Of a stretch of DNA of 64,000 nt, positions 35,284 to 44,671 are shown one piece after another; position 1 is the stretch's first letter; every line of letters starts with the position of its first letter. Source of the stretch: Spartinivicinus marinus (GTDB lineage Bacteria; Pseudomonadota; Gammaproteobacteria; Pseudomonadales; Zooshikellaceae); the NCBI RefSeq assembly GCF_026309355.1, contig NZ_JAPJZK010000001.1, positions 1,426,001-1,490,000 of the forward strand, in the 5' to 3' direction. The notes below the pieces were generated by a model. That model was not told the DNA's origin. It was given only the letters and a program-made list of their open reading frames with translations, and searched no databases. A program made the position numbers and the translations under genes.

Positions 35284-36345
35284 ATGAGATTTCTTTTAAT
35301 CATCCTTCAAGCTTGTATCACTATCAGCCTTACGGCCACAACCCAGTTGAGTTGGTCTGACACGCCTACGTTAGTCAGCGCTAAAACCGTTAACCAACTA
35401 CAGTTTTATCCAGAGCAATCGGCTCCCGCCAAGGTTGTAGCCCTTAATCAAAGCCAGATACCAGCAGAAATAAATGCTCGGTTAATTCATATGCCTGTTA
35501 ATGTCGGTGATTTGGTTAAGCAAGGGGAGCTGCTTGCCAAGCTAGATTGTCAACAAACTCAATTTAATCAGCAGTCACAACAAGCCAAGTACGCTCAGTT
35601 GCAAAGCCTGCTGGCATTTAATCAGCGTGAGCTTAAACGCAGTGAAAAGTTGGCTCGACAAAAAAATATTGGCGAGGCAGAGTTTGATCGCAATAAAACT
35701 AATGTGGCAGATATTCAAGCACAATTACAAGCTCAACAAGCAACTTTAGCTATTGCCAAACTTAATACTCAATACTGTCAAATTACTGCACCTTTTTCAG
35801 GCCTGGTAACAAAAAAAATGGCCGACGTAGGAGAAATGCTAGCCATTGGCACACCGGTTGTTGAATTGTTACAAACCAATCAACTAGAAGTCTCCGCCAA
35901 AATAGCATTAACTGATGAGCTCACATTCAAACAGGCAAAATCCTACACGCTGAAAGCCAATGGTAAAAAATACCCATTACAATTACGTTCTTTTCTACCA
36001 TTTATTGAGAACAGCACTCGAAGTCGTGAAGCACGTTTAGTGTTTACCTCTGAAAGTATAATTACAGGCACCACCGGTCGGCTATTGTGGCAAAGTCCTA
36101 TCCCTCACTTACCTGCTCACCTGTTACAAAAACGTAATGGTCATTATGGCATATTCATAATTCATGATAATAAGGCACAGTTTATAGCAGCTGAACAAGC
36201 CCAGGAAGGCCGTCCAATTCCTTTAAGTATTGCCACTGATCAATTAGTGATTATTGATGGTCGCCATGGCCTTGTCGAAGGACAAACCATTAAGCTTATC
36301 AACGCCAAGGAGCAGAACAATAATGTGGCTTCGCAGTTTAATTGA
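35284..36345 (+). CDS. RND efflux periplasmic adaptor subunit (membrane fusion protein)
   Basis: 353 residues; signal peptide, then lipoyl-like halves (IPAEINARLIHMPVNVGDLVK then QGELLAKLDCQQTQ; ITAPFSGLVTKKMADVGEML) flanking an alpha-helical hairpin (QSLLAFNQRELKRSEKLARQ region). The mature protein lacks a lipoprotein Cys. It links an inner-membrane RND pump to an outer-membrane channel. Its last 23 bases overlap the pump gene start, implying coupled translation. No outer-membrane factor gene is nearby. Confidence 0.88.
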   Translation: MRFLLIILQACITISLTATTQLSWSDTPTLVSAKTVNQLQFYPEQSAPAKVVALNQSQIPAEINARLIHMPVNVGDLVKQGELLAKLDCQQTQFNQQSQQAKYAQLQSLLAFNQRELKRSEKLARQKNIGEAEFDRNKTNVADIQAQLQAQQATLAIAKLNTQYCQITAPFSGLVTKKMADVGEMLAIGTPVVELLQTNQLEVSAKIALTDELTFKQAKSYTLKANGKKYPLQLRSFLPFIENSTRSREARLVFTSESIITGTTGRLLWQSPIPHLPAHLLQKRNGHYGIFIIHDNKAQFIAAEQAQEGRPIPLSIATDQLVIIDGRHGLVEGQTIKLINAKEQNNNVASQFN

Positions 36346-39300
36346 AAACCACAAACTGACTAATCTGCTTTTTGGATTAGTGTTATTAATGGGGTATTTA
36401 ATTTATCAACAACTGCCACGAGAGCAGGACCCCAGCATTAATTTCAATTGGGTTCAAATTACTACCTTGCTACCAGGTGCCTCAGCAAAAGATATTGAAA
36501 GAAAAGTTACTGATATTCTCGAAGATTCATTAGAAAAAATTCAAGATATTAAATTTGTTTCCAGCACCAGTCGTGAGGGAGTGTCCAGCATTCTGGTGCG
36601 CTTTCAAGATATCAATCAACGCCTTTTTGATAAACGAATGGCTGATCTTCGTCGAGAAATTAATAATGTTGAAGATGAACTACCCGATGAAGTTGAGCGC
36701 CCCAATATCGTGGAAATTACCTCTGCTAATGCTTTTCCTACTGCAACAGTCGTAGTAGCAGGTCCTGCTGATGATGAAAATCTACGGCGTCAGGCAAGTA
36801 TTTTAGAAAACGAGCTAGCCCGCATACCAGGCGTTGATCGAGTACAGTTAACCGGTGAAAAAGACCCAGAAATTCAAGTACGCTTTGATATTGAAAAAAT
36901 TCAACTATTAAACATATCTCCTGTCACTATCGCTAATTCCATTCGTAATTTTTATACTGATATTTCAGCAGGGAGTGCCCGTATCGGTCTAGATCAGTGG
37001 TTAATTCGCATTGAAGGCACCACCACCAACCCTGACGAATTAGCTAAATTACCTATCCTCACAAATGAAGGATCCCTATCAGAAATCCGTTTGGGCGACA
37101 TTGCAACTGTGGTACAAGCGCGGGCAAAAGCAGACCGGCTGGTTCGTTTTCAAGGTCGTCCAGCGGTTCTGTTTGCCATTATGAAGCAGGAAAGTACTAA
37201 TACCCTGGAACTTGTTGAGCGCATTAGCCAATTTGTTATCCAAAAAAATACTTATGCTGAAGAGCTTGGTGTTAATATCAGTTTAATCGACGACCAGACG
37301 CTAATTACTCGAAATGCGCTTAGCATTATGCAAAATAATGCATTACTAGGACTTATTTTTGTTTTGTTTGTTTCCTGGGTATTCCTTGGATCACGGATCA
37401 GCATTCTGGTAACCATTGGTATTCCTTTTACCCTAGCTGGTACATTTATTACCCTGAATATTCTTGATCAAACTTTAAATACATCTGTACTGTTAGCTAT
37501 TGTCATTGCTCTGGGTATGCTCGTAGATGATGCAGTGGTGGTTGTGGAATCCATTTACAGCAAATTAAGACAAGGAATCACAGGCATTGAAGCAGCCTGG
37601 ACAGGGTTAACTGAAGTCATCAGCCCTGTTACAGCCTCAGTACTTACGACAATTGCAGCCTTTTTACCACTTATGCTGCTGCCAGGGATTCTAGGCAAGT
37701 TTATGATGATTATTCCCTTGGTTGTTACCACAGCGCTTGCTATCAGCTTGATTGAAGCTTACTGGATGCTGCCAGGCCATATTCTCGCCGCCAAAGTGTC
37801 ATTTGCTAACCCCTCAAAAGTGGATAAATACCGACAAATCTTTATCCATCGATTAAAAGTGTATTACGGGTTTGCCTTAATCAAAATTATGCGCCACCCT
37901 ATCAAAACCCTGGCTACTTTAGTTCTGTTGTTTATTCTTTCTTTAACTGCGGTAGGCAGTGGCTTAATTAGAATGGATTTTTTTGCCGCCGATACCATCC
38001 GCCTGTTTTATATTAACGTCGAAATGCCCACCACCAGTTCACTAGATGAAACCATGGAGAAGGTACTAGAAGTTGAACAATTAGCTTATCGGGATTTATC
38101 AACGGAAGAAACGCGTTCTATTGTGAGCTATTCCGGACAAATGTTCACTGAAACAGAACCTCTGTTTGGTGAACATTTAGGTCAAGTACTAGTCAGTTTA
38201 AAGCCACCGGCTGATGGCTTACGCAGTGTTGAGCAAATTATTGAAGATATGCGCACTAAAGTTGCCACAGTAGTAGGCGCCACTAATATTTCCTTCTTAA
38301 AATTAGCTGGTGGGCCCCCTACCAGTAAACCAATTAGCGTAAAAGTCAGAGGAAAGGATTACACCGAATTACGCCAAGCTACCGATGCACTAAAAGCTTT
38401 TATGGCAAAGGACAATCGGTTTAAAGATATCACTGATGACGATAGCCAAGGTCGCAATAGTTTAACGTTAAAATTAAACTACGATGCAATCAATCAATTA
38501 AATATTCTTCCTTCAGATATCCATCGTACTGTTAAAATGTTAGTCGATGGTGAAATTGTCAGTTATGTACAGCACGAAGGGGATCGCATTGCCCTACGCT
38601 TAAAATCTACATCTGCTGTCAATAATCAATTTGATGACATTGAAGCACTACTCAGACTATCAGTACCCATCGCCCAGGGTAACAATGTCCCACTACGAGA
38701 ACTGGTCATTGCCAATACAGAACAAGTTAAAGGTAATATCCGCCACTATAATTTTCTGCGAACCATTACCTTAGAAGCAGATATCGACAAACTACAGATT
38801 GATACAGTAGCTGCTAATAAACTGATCCAAGATTATTGGCCAACCATTGCTGCAAATTACCCAAATGCTTCATTAGATTTTTCGGGTGAGCTGGATGATA
38901 TTCAAGAAAGTATTGATGCTATTGGCATGCTTTTCCTACTGGGTATTGGCTTAATGTATTTAATTTTAAGCACCCAATTTCAAAGTTATTTCCAACCATT
39001 GATGGTGTTAATAACTGTTCCAATGGCATTTGTTGGGGTAGTGTTAGGCCTGTTAGTTTCTGGTAACCCACTAAGCTTATTTACAATGTATGGCATAGTT
39101 GCGTTAGCAGGTATTGCCGTAAATGCAGCTATAGTCTTGATTTCTACCGCCAATAACAACTTGGCCAAAAATATGAGCTTAATGCATGCCACATTTTATG
39201 CCGCCAGAAGAAGGATGCTACCCATTATCATTACGACATTGACAACAATTGCCGGGTTATTTTCTCTAGCAGTTGGTTTAGGGGGGCATTCACTAATTTG

Positions 39301-39424
39301 GTCGCCAGTGGCTACCGCTATTGTTTGGGGCTTAGTATTTTCATCCTTTTTAACATTATTTATAGTGCCAGTGCTGTATCAAATGTCGATGCAAAGAAAA
39401 TCCAAAAATAAAATATCTTTGTAA
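36323..39424 (+). CDS. RND efflux pump, inner-membrane permease subunit
   Basis: 1033 residues, the typical size of AcrB/HAE1-family pumps. N-terminal membrane segment (LTNLLFGLVLLMGYLIYQQL), large periplasmic loops, and the proton-relay region VIALGMLVDDAVVVVESIYS in TM4 with two adjacent Asp residues. Second half: SQFQSYFQPLMVL-like TM8 and GIVALAGIAVNAAIVLI. The start is ATG 36323 (AAGGAG upstream), overlapping the adaptor gene by 23 bases. Substrate is unknown; it may export lipids, drugs or metals. The extended periplasmic sequence REQDPSINFNWVQITTLLPG resembles the non-AcrB HAE1 subgroup. Confidence 0.93.
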   Translation: MWLRSLIENHKLTNLLFGLVLLMGYLIYQQLPREQDPSINFNWVQITTLLPGASAKDIERKVTDILEDSLEKIQDIKFVSSTSREGVSSILVRFQDINQRLFDKRMADLRREINNVEDELPDEVERPNIVEITSANAFPTATVVVAGPADDENLRRQASILENELARIPGVDRVQLTGEKDPEIQVRFDIEKIQLLNISPVTIANSIRNFYTDISAGSARIGLDQWLIRIEGTTTNPDELAKLPILTNEGSLSEIRLGDIATVVQARAKADRLVRFQGRPAVLFAIMKQESTNTLELVERISQFVIQKNTYAEELGVNISLIDDQTLITRNALSIMQNNALLGLIFVLFVSWVFLGSRISILVTIGIPFTLAGTFITLNILDQTLNTSVLLAIVIALGMLVDDAVVVVESIYSKLRQGITGIEAAWTGLTEVISPVTASVLTTIAAFLPLMLLPGILGKFMMIIPLVVTTALAISLIEAYWMLPGHILAAKVSFANPSKVDKYRQIFIHRLKVYYGFALIKIMRHPIKTLATLVLLFILSLTAVGSGLIRMDFFAADTIRLFYINVEMPTTSSLDETMEKVLEVEQLAYRDLSTEETRSIVSYSGQMFTETEPLFGEHLGQVLVSLKPPADGLRSVEQIIEDMRTKVATVVGATNISFLKLAGGPPTSKPISVKVRGKDYTELRQATDALKAFMAKDNRFKDITDDDSQGRNSLTLKLNYDAINQLNILPSDIHRTVKMLVDGEIVSYVQHEGDRIALRLKSTSAVNNQFDDIEALLRLSVPIAQGNNVPLRELVIANTEQVKGNIRHYNFLRTITLEADIDKLQIDTVAANKLIQDYWPTIAANYPNASLDFSGELDDIQESIDAIGMLFLLGIGLMYLILSTQFQSYFQPLMVLITVPMAFVGVVLGLLVSGNPLSLFTMYGIVALAGIAVNAAIVLISTANNNLAKNMSLMHATFYAARRRMLPIIITTLTTIAGLFSLAVGLGGHSLIWSPVATAIVWGLVFSSFLTLFIVPVLYQMSMQRKSKNKISL

Positions 39425-39649
39425 GGATATCTACCAACCGATTACGGAAAACCCTTATTAATAACCCCAATAAGCTGGTATGCACAATCATTTATCATGC
39501 ATATTCATTTAACTAGAATAGCTTCCGACCAAACCAGTCAAACTAAATTCTTTTAAGCTTGAATTAAGCTAAGCACTATACACTCCTAACCCATCAACCG
39601 ACAGCTACTGTCAAACAAGTTCAATTAGCATGAGAACGGAGAGTTTACA

Positions 39650-39958
39650 ATGAAACCTATGTTAGTCGCCTTTATTTCAGTTTTTGCTGCTTCTAGTGTT
39701 GTTGCTGATATTAATGTCACTCCACAACAAGCTGAGCAACTAGCAAAAGCGGGTACAATCAAGCCATTAGCCGAGCTAGAAAGTAAAGCAAAAAGCCAGG
39801 TAAAAGGAACAACGGTTATTTACTCTAATATAGAACAAGATGATGACACTGGTGTGTATGAGTATGAAGCTAAAGTGCAAGATGCTCAGAACAAGTTATG
39901 GGAAGTCCAAATCAATGCACAAACTGGTGCAATTGTAGAAGTTGAGCTAGACGACTGA
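39650..39958 (+). CDS. PepSY domain secreted protein
   Basis: 102 residues with a signal peptide (cleavage after SVVA) and a single PepSY unit (GTTVIYSNIEQDDDTGVYEY to INAQTGAIVEVELDD). PepSY domains often inhibit peptidases or bind extracellular ligands; a role restraining one of the nearby secreted proteases is conceivable but not shown. GAGAACGGAGAG precedes the ATG. A terminator follows. Confidence 0.82.
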   Translation: MKPMLVAFISVFAASSVVADINVTPQQAEQLAKAGTIKPLAELESKAKSQVKGTTVIYSNIEQDDDTGVYEYEAKVQDAQNKLWEVQINAQTGAIVEVELDD

Positions 39959-39993
39959 TAAGGTCTTTTCAGTTAGGAAGTGAACAGTGAATA

Positions 39994-40025
39994 AACTAAC
40001 CAGCTCCAATGGCTGGTTAGTTTTT
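39994..40025. terminator. rho-independent terminator after the PepSY gene
   Basis: AACTAACCAGC (39994-40004) pairs with GCTGGTTAGTT (40012-40022), followed by further T residues. It also fits as the terminator of the convergent gene ending at 40030. Confidence 0.85.
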
Positions 40026-40029
40026 ATTG

Positions 40030-40836
40030 TTAACCTAAACGGCGGGTTAAAGGCCTAATGAAAAAGCAAAGGCCTGAAAGCAATAATAAAGAGGTAGGTG
40101 CCACAGGCACTGGCACAGGAGGCTGAGCCATCTCTTCCAACTCAACATTAAGCTTAGCATTGACCAGTTTCAAGTCACCCATTACATTGATTGCAAAGTT
40201 CAGGATACCATCCTGGCCTAAATCGAATAAACCAGCCTGATCAACCATTGCATTTAATGAGAAATTACCTTTATAGCCAAGTTCTTGCTCATAATAAAAA
40301 TTAGTCGTGATTTCCCATTTTACGGCTTTACACCACCACAAAATAGCAAAAGCACAACCATTTTTTCTTTTTGTCATATTCTGGCCAGTTTTACGCTCAC
40401 CAGTATTATAATACTGAGTTTGCCCAGTAAGAGCGTCATTACCAATACTGACAGTAGCTTTTTCAAATGCATTCTGTTTTTTCTTTAGGTGCTTATAGCG
40501 AATTTCATGCTCTTTATTCCAAGGTCCCCAACGCCACTCTTTTATTTTCCATCTATTGTTTGAATATGAGTAATCATTATTATCATCCATAAAAGTAAAC
40601 ATAAAAGAAGCTTTTCTCACTTTATAGTTACTAATATTTTTATTCAATTGAGAGTTGATATTAAACGACCCATTGTGCTTGCCTGCACCCAGATACTGAT
40701 TATTATTAAAATTATCTTGTGCTGTTATATTGATTACTGAAGCTGACACAGAGGCTGAAGCCAGTAGTACCGATGCAGACAGAGAGCCTATCAGCATACG
40801 CAGTTTTTTTGATTTAAGTCCAAATATACCAGACAT
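40030..40836 (-). CDS. secreted protein with PEP-CTERM-like C-terminal sorting signal
   Basis: 268 residues. A long-type signal peptide (SLSASVLLASASVSAS), a polar Asn/Tyr/Lys-rich body with no recognised domain, and a C-terminus PPVPVPVAPTSLLLLSGLCF followed by FIRPLTRRLG. That tail has the layout of PEP-CTERM-type sorting signals (Pro-rich motif, hydrophobic segment, basic end), with VPVPVAP instead of the canonical PEP. Such tails are cut by exosortases. AAGGAAAGTAGG precedes the ATG. The body function is unknown; an exopolysaccharide-associated surface protein is a reasonable guess. Confidence 0.72.
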   Translation of the reverse strand: MSGIFGLKSKKLRMLIGSLSASVLLASASVSASVINITAQDNFNNNQYLGAGKHNGSFNINSQLNKNISNYKVRKASFMFTFMDDNNDYSYSNNRWKIKEWRWGPWNKEHEIRYKHLKKKQNAFEKATVSIGNDALTGQTQYYNTGERKTGQNMTKRKNGCAFAILWWCKAVKWEITTNFYYEQELGYKGNFSLNAMVDQAGLFDLGQDGILNFAINVMGDLKLVNAKLNVELEEMAQPPVPVPVAPTSLLLLSGLCFFIRPLTRRLG

Positions 40837-41423
40837 ACCTACTTTCCTTAATTTGGCGGCAACGTTATATATTTTTAATAATATTATGTTTGGAGCACTT
40901 ACTTAGCAAAAGACGGGCCAAACTTTTTTCCTTTATATTTCAATAGCTTTTATTTATTTTAGATAATTAGAATTCTTTAATATTGCAGCTAAATGTAAAA
41001 CAAAATGACAATTAAAATAATATTTTATCTATTCGATCAAGATAAAAAACAAACCCAACTTATTATTAGCTCCTATAGCAAGTGGACATTCACCCATAAT
41101 AACCAGACAAAATATTCTAAGCCAGCTAATTTATTAATATAGAGTCCCGTTGGTTATATATTAATAAGAAGAACAAATAGAAAATTGATGCACAGAAAAA
41201 AAACAAAACTCAAAACACCCAATATAGACCGACAAGGTATTTTGCTGAACATCATAATTGAATATTGAAGTCACACAAACAACCCACTTAATTGAATAAA
41301 TCCTTAATTAGCAAATTGATCAAAATCGCACAACTTTTTCTTCTAAACCTTTTCATTACTGTATCCTAACTAGCCAAACTTATTCATTTATTTTATTCAA
41401 TTGATTATTAGGAAGAATATGTG
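40837..41423. other. 587-base AT-rich region upstream of the ART-Fic gene
   Basis: Divergent spacer between the PEP-CTERM-like gene and the large toxin-like gene. Very AT-rich, a base composition often seen upstream of acquired genes. No gene or recognisable operator seen; AGGAAG precedes the toxin start. Confidence 0.5.
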
Positions 41424-44400
41424 ATGTCTATACCAACGATAGCCACTCCTTTACCTACACAAGGGAGTCGTGAATTCTCAGACGAAGTAACTGGTTCACA
41501 CCGATCAAGACAAATTAAGCAACCTAAACAACCTATAGCAAGATTAATTAATAAAATTGCAACAAGTGTTGCAGAAAGTACTCAAAACCTTGAGGGAAGG
41601 CCAACTCAAACTGTACAACCAGCCTACAGCCAAAGCAATCTGGATGAGAATAAAACCAGAGCCATGTATCAGCAACTTAATAAAGAGGAAAAAATTGCAA
41701 TCCATAGCGCAGCGATTAGAAGTGTACTTGAGCAGGTAGTTAAAGATAACAGCTTAAATGACAATATTAGAGGAGCTGCTCATGAAGCCCTGACTGGCAT
41801 TGACCGCTTACAACAAGTTGATGTGTATGGTTATAATTCTTTAAACACTTTATTTCTTAGCAAACATAAAAATAGTCAGCCGGGTTTACTTATTCAACTA
41901 AATAGTTCTAATAAACCACCTTACATTGTTATCAATAATAATCAGGATTTACGAAACCCAGAGATAAGAGAAGCATTAAAAGCAGACTTTTCTAACTACA
42001 ATAAATCAGATGGAAAAACCTATTTTGGTGTCAACACAGCTCTGGATGGATTTGGCAAACCAAATTCTGAATGGAACCCTGAAACACATTTTCGCTACTA
42101 TAAAGCCCCTCTTGCCAATATTAATGAAATAGCAGAGCAGTTAGTTCAAGAAAAGGAGTCCGCTATTGTTGGCAACCCGAGTGAAAGCCTAAGCAAAAAT
42201 TTTATCAACCTTATACCTCGTGCCGTAGACTTTATGCAAAACGGTAGTACATTGGATTTACCCACTGCGGTTGGCATTCCTTATCAACTCCGTGTTGAGT
42301 TTGGAAAAAATGTTAGTTTACAGTCATTTACCCAGCCTTTTACCAATTTAGCAAAAGATGTATCACTAATTGTCAGTGCAATTAATGGCGATGATCTACA
42401 GCAGGTTCAACACCGTCAAGAGCAAGCTGCAAAGGTAGGTAGCTGGGTTGATGTTGTAGTAAGCGGCGTTATTTCATTTACCGGTGCAGGGGCGGTGCTT
42501 ACAGCTACTCAGGCTGTCGCCGGAATGATTGATGCTGCCGTTAATGGCCATAAAATCGACCCATTAGATGTCGTTACTCTGACTCTTAGTTTTTTACCCG
42601 GCGGAAAACTGGGTGCAGCTATATCAAAAGCCAGTAAAACGGGCGGTAAATTAGTTAAAGGGGGGATTGTTGCTACTGAGACCACGCTTGATATAGTGAC
42701 CACTGCCCGAGACTTAAAAGCATCTATTAAAACCGGTAATTACCAGCAATTACTCGGCACCTTAATTGGTGGAACCCATTCAGCTCGTGGATTTAAATCT
42801 AATGCATTAAATCAAACAAACTTAGATAGCTTAAACCTTGCAAAAGGCAACTTTAAAGTAGAAAAAAATGGCCAGACTTCTGTTGATGTGTCGTTATCAC
42901 CATCTCGTCTACCAGATGATGCATTTGTCAAAACACCAGAAAATGTTCAGAAAACTTCATTGATAGGCTCATATAAAGAGGTTGAATTTTTTAAGCGAGA
43001 TCAAGACAATAGTCTCTGGTATCGACAGTCTGGGGTAGAAAACAACAGTTCAACATGGACAAAAGCTTCCACAGAAACAGCCGGTGATAATACCTACCAT
43101 TTAATACAACTAGGTGGCCAGCGCTGGTTGAAAACAGAAAACACTGACTCATCACCTATTTATTTACGTCAGTTTAGTCTTAATGGAAAAAAAGCTAATT
43201 ACGTAGGATTTACAAATGTAGATGGTTTACGCTGGACTCGTAAAACTAATGACTCCAATGCAAAATGGCGGCCTATGTCACGCCTCGAAAGAACTGCCTA
43301 TAGCCTACAAAATGCTGGCGGGTTATCACCACTTCCAAAAGATAATGGTGGCAGGTCAAACGATACAGCAGAGTCTTCTCAAGCGGCATCTTCAGAAAAA
43401 GCAGGACAAAGTTCAAAGACAACTCAAGCTGATACAAGTAGCCGACCTAAAAAGCCAGCGGCCAACTATCCTACTACTCAATATGAAAAAGTCTATAGAG
43501 GAGATAGCCGAGCACCGCGGGAAGTATTCGGTGAAGGCTTTACCCCCCAAGGTACAAATACAGATTTGCGTAATCACTTAAATTTTGCTGGCAATAGTGC
43601 TTATGTTGCAACAACTTCAAGTAAAAATCAGGCAGCTACTTATGCGTTTGGTCGTTCATCTGAGGGTAATACTATTGGTTACTTATATAAGATAGGCAAT
43701 AGCCCTCAAGGAATAGATGTAGCCAGTTTATACAAAAAAGACCCTGCAGCACAAAGAAACCAAGAAGTCGCCATCCAAGACTCTATACCCGGAGAAGATA
43801 TTAAAGGTGCCTATGAAGTCATAGGTACTAGACATAATCCCAAAATAGGTAAATATATTCCAAACAAAAACTTTAAAAAGATTGACTCTGCTGTAATTAA
43901 AGTACTATCAGAGGGAAATGGAGCGGAGTTGGTTAAACTAATAGGAAATAGCGCCTCACGAGAAATAGTTAATAAATTGAAAGCGTCTCATCCAAAAATC
44001 AGTCCCGAGCAAATAGACATTTATCTGAGTATAGAAGTAGCCAACTTAAATAAATCACATAAACATATTGCAGGGCTAAGGGAAAAAAGTTTAACTGGAG
44101 GAGTATTTGATCAGCCTCTAATTAAGGATGGAAAACCAACGACCTACAGCAACAATGCAGATGGTGCCGTAAATTGGATTCTCGATGCATCAAATTCGAG
44201 AGGCAATGATGGAAATGAATTCTCTGTCTTGTTGCAAGAATATGTAAATAATGGCAAGGATTTAACTGACTTTTCTGTCATTAAAGAGCTGCACCAAAAA
44301 CTAGTACCCAATATCAATAAAGACTTTCGTGGTCCAGTACCAGAAAGCCCATTGCCATCCAGTATTGGCGGTGAAGTTATGTTTAAACGGCATCTTGAAG

Positions 44401-44591
44401 GGCTTAAGAGTAACTCTGTACCTAGCAGTACATTAGGTAAGCAGCTCTTTGCAGGAGTAGTTGGCTATCATGCATTTATTGATGGAAATGGCCGATTAGG
44501 ACGCTTCCTCTATGCTGTTACTGAACTACGAAATGGTGACTTTAAAGCTATGTCTATAGATGCAGAAAAAGCGTTAACAGGCCTTAAATAG
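41424..44591 (+). CDS. large toxin-like protein with ADP-ribosyltransferase and Fic domains
   Basis: 1055 residues, no Sec signal. Residues 1-80 are polar and Ser/Thr/Gln-rich, as in secreted effectors. About 340-440 is a hydrophobic, Gly/Ala-rich segment that might insert in membranes. Around 500-640 is a beta-rich region, then a Ser-rich linker. Residues 690-800 show a cholera/pertussis-type ADP-ribosyltransferase: VYRGDSRAPREVFGEGF (catalytic Arg692), AYVATTSS (STS-type strand, 726-733) and NQEVAIQDSIPGEDIKGAYE (Glu781). The last 60 residues contain HAFIDGNGRLGR (1016-1027), the Fic motif HxFxxGNGRxxR that transfers AMP or another nucleotide part. ATG 41424 follows AGGAAG; GTG 41421 is an alternative. 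No immunity gene adjoins. It probably modifies host proteins. Confidence 0.82.
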   Translation: MSIPTIATPLPTQGSREFSDEVTGSHRSRQIKQPKQPIARLINKIATSVAESTQNLEGRPTQTVQPAYSQSNLDENKTRAMYQQLNKEEKIAIHSAAIRSVLEQVVKDNSLNDNIRGAAHEALTGIDRLQQVDVYGYNSLNTLFLSKHKNSQPGLLIQLNSSNKPPYIVINNNQDLRNPEIREALKADFSNYNKSDGKTYFGVNTALDGFGKPNSEWNPETHFRYYKAPLANINEIAEQLVQEKESAIVGNPSESLSKNFINLIPRAVDFMQNGSTLDLPTAVGIPYQLRVEFGKNVSLQSFTQPFTNLAKDVSLIVSAINGDDLQQVQHRQEQAAKVGSWVDVVVSGVISFTGAGAVLTATQAVAGMIDAAVNGHKIDPLDVVTLTLSFLPGGKLGAAISKASKTGGKLVKGGIVATETTLDIVTTARDLKASIKTGNYQQLLGTLIGGTHSARGFKSNALNQTNLDSLNLAKGNFKVEKNGQTSVDVSLSPSRLPDDAFVKTPENVQKTSLIGSYKEVEFFKRDQDNSLWYRQSGVENNSSTWTKASTETAGDNTYHLIQLGGQRWLKTENTDSSPIYLRQFSLNGKKANYVGFTNVDGLRWTRKTNDSNAKWRPMSRLERTAYSLQNAGGLSPLPKDNGGRSNDTAESSQAASSEKAGQSSKTTQADTSSRPKKPAANYPTTQYEKVYRGDSRAPREVFGEGFTPQGTNTDLRNHLNFAGNSAYVATTSSKNQAATYAFGRSSEGNTIGYLYKIGNSPQGIDVASLYKKDPAAQRNQEVAIQDSIPGEDIKGAYEVIGTRHNPKIGKYIPNKNFKKIDSAVIKVLSEGNGAELVKLIGNSASREIVNKLKASHPKISPEQIDIYLSIEVANLNKSHKHIAGLREKSLTGGVFDQPLIKDGKPTTYSNNADGAVNWILDASNSRGNDGNEFSVLLQEYVNNGKDLTDFSVIKELHQKLVPNINKDFRGPVPESPLPSSIGGEVMFKRHLEGLKSNSVPSSTLGKQLFAGVVGYHAFIDGNGRLGRFLYAVTELRNGDFKAMSIDAEKALTGLK

Positions 44592-44606
44592 TGCTTTAAC
44601 TCACAA

Positions 44607-44671
44607 CCCCCTTTCAGATGAGGCATATATTTTAGCTGTTGCCACATTTACAATAGAAAGGGGGATTTTTT
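44607..44671. terminator. terminator between convergent toxin and protease genes
   Basis: CCCCCTTTC (44607-44615) pairs with GAAAGGGGG (44656-44664), followed by ATTTTTTT. The loop is long (40 bases), but the T-run is strong. Confidence 0.7.

Noticed and set aside
44592-44670. Immunity gene for the ART-Fic protein
   Set aside because: Only a terminator lies between it and the convergent protease gene.
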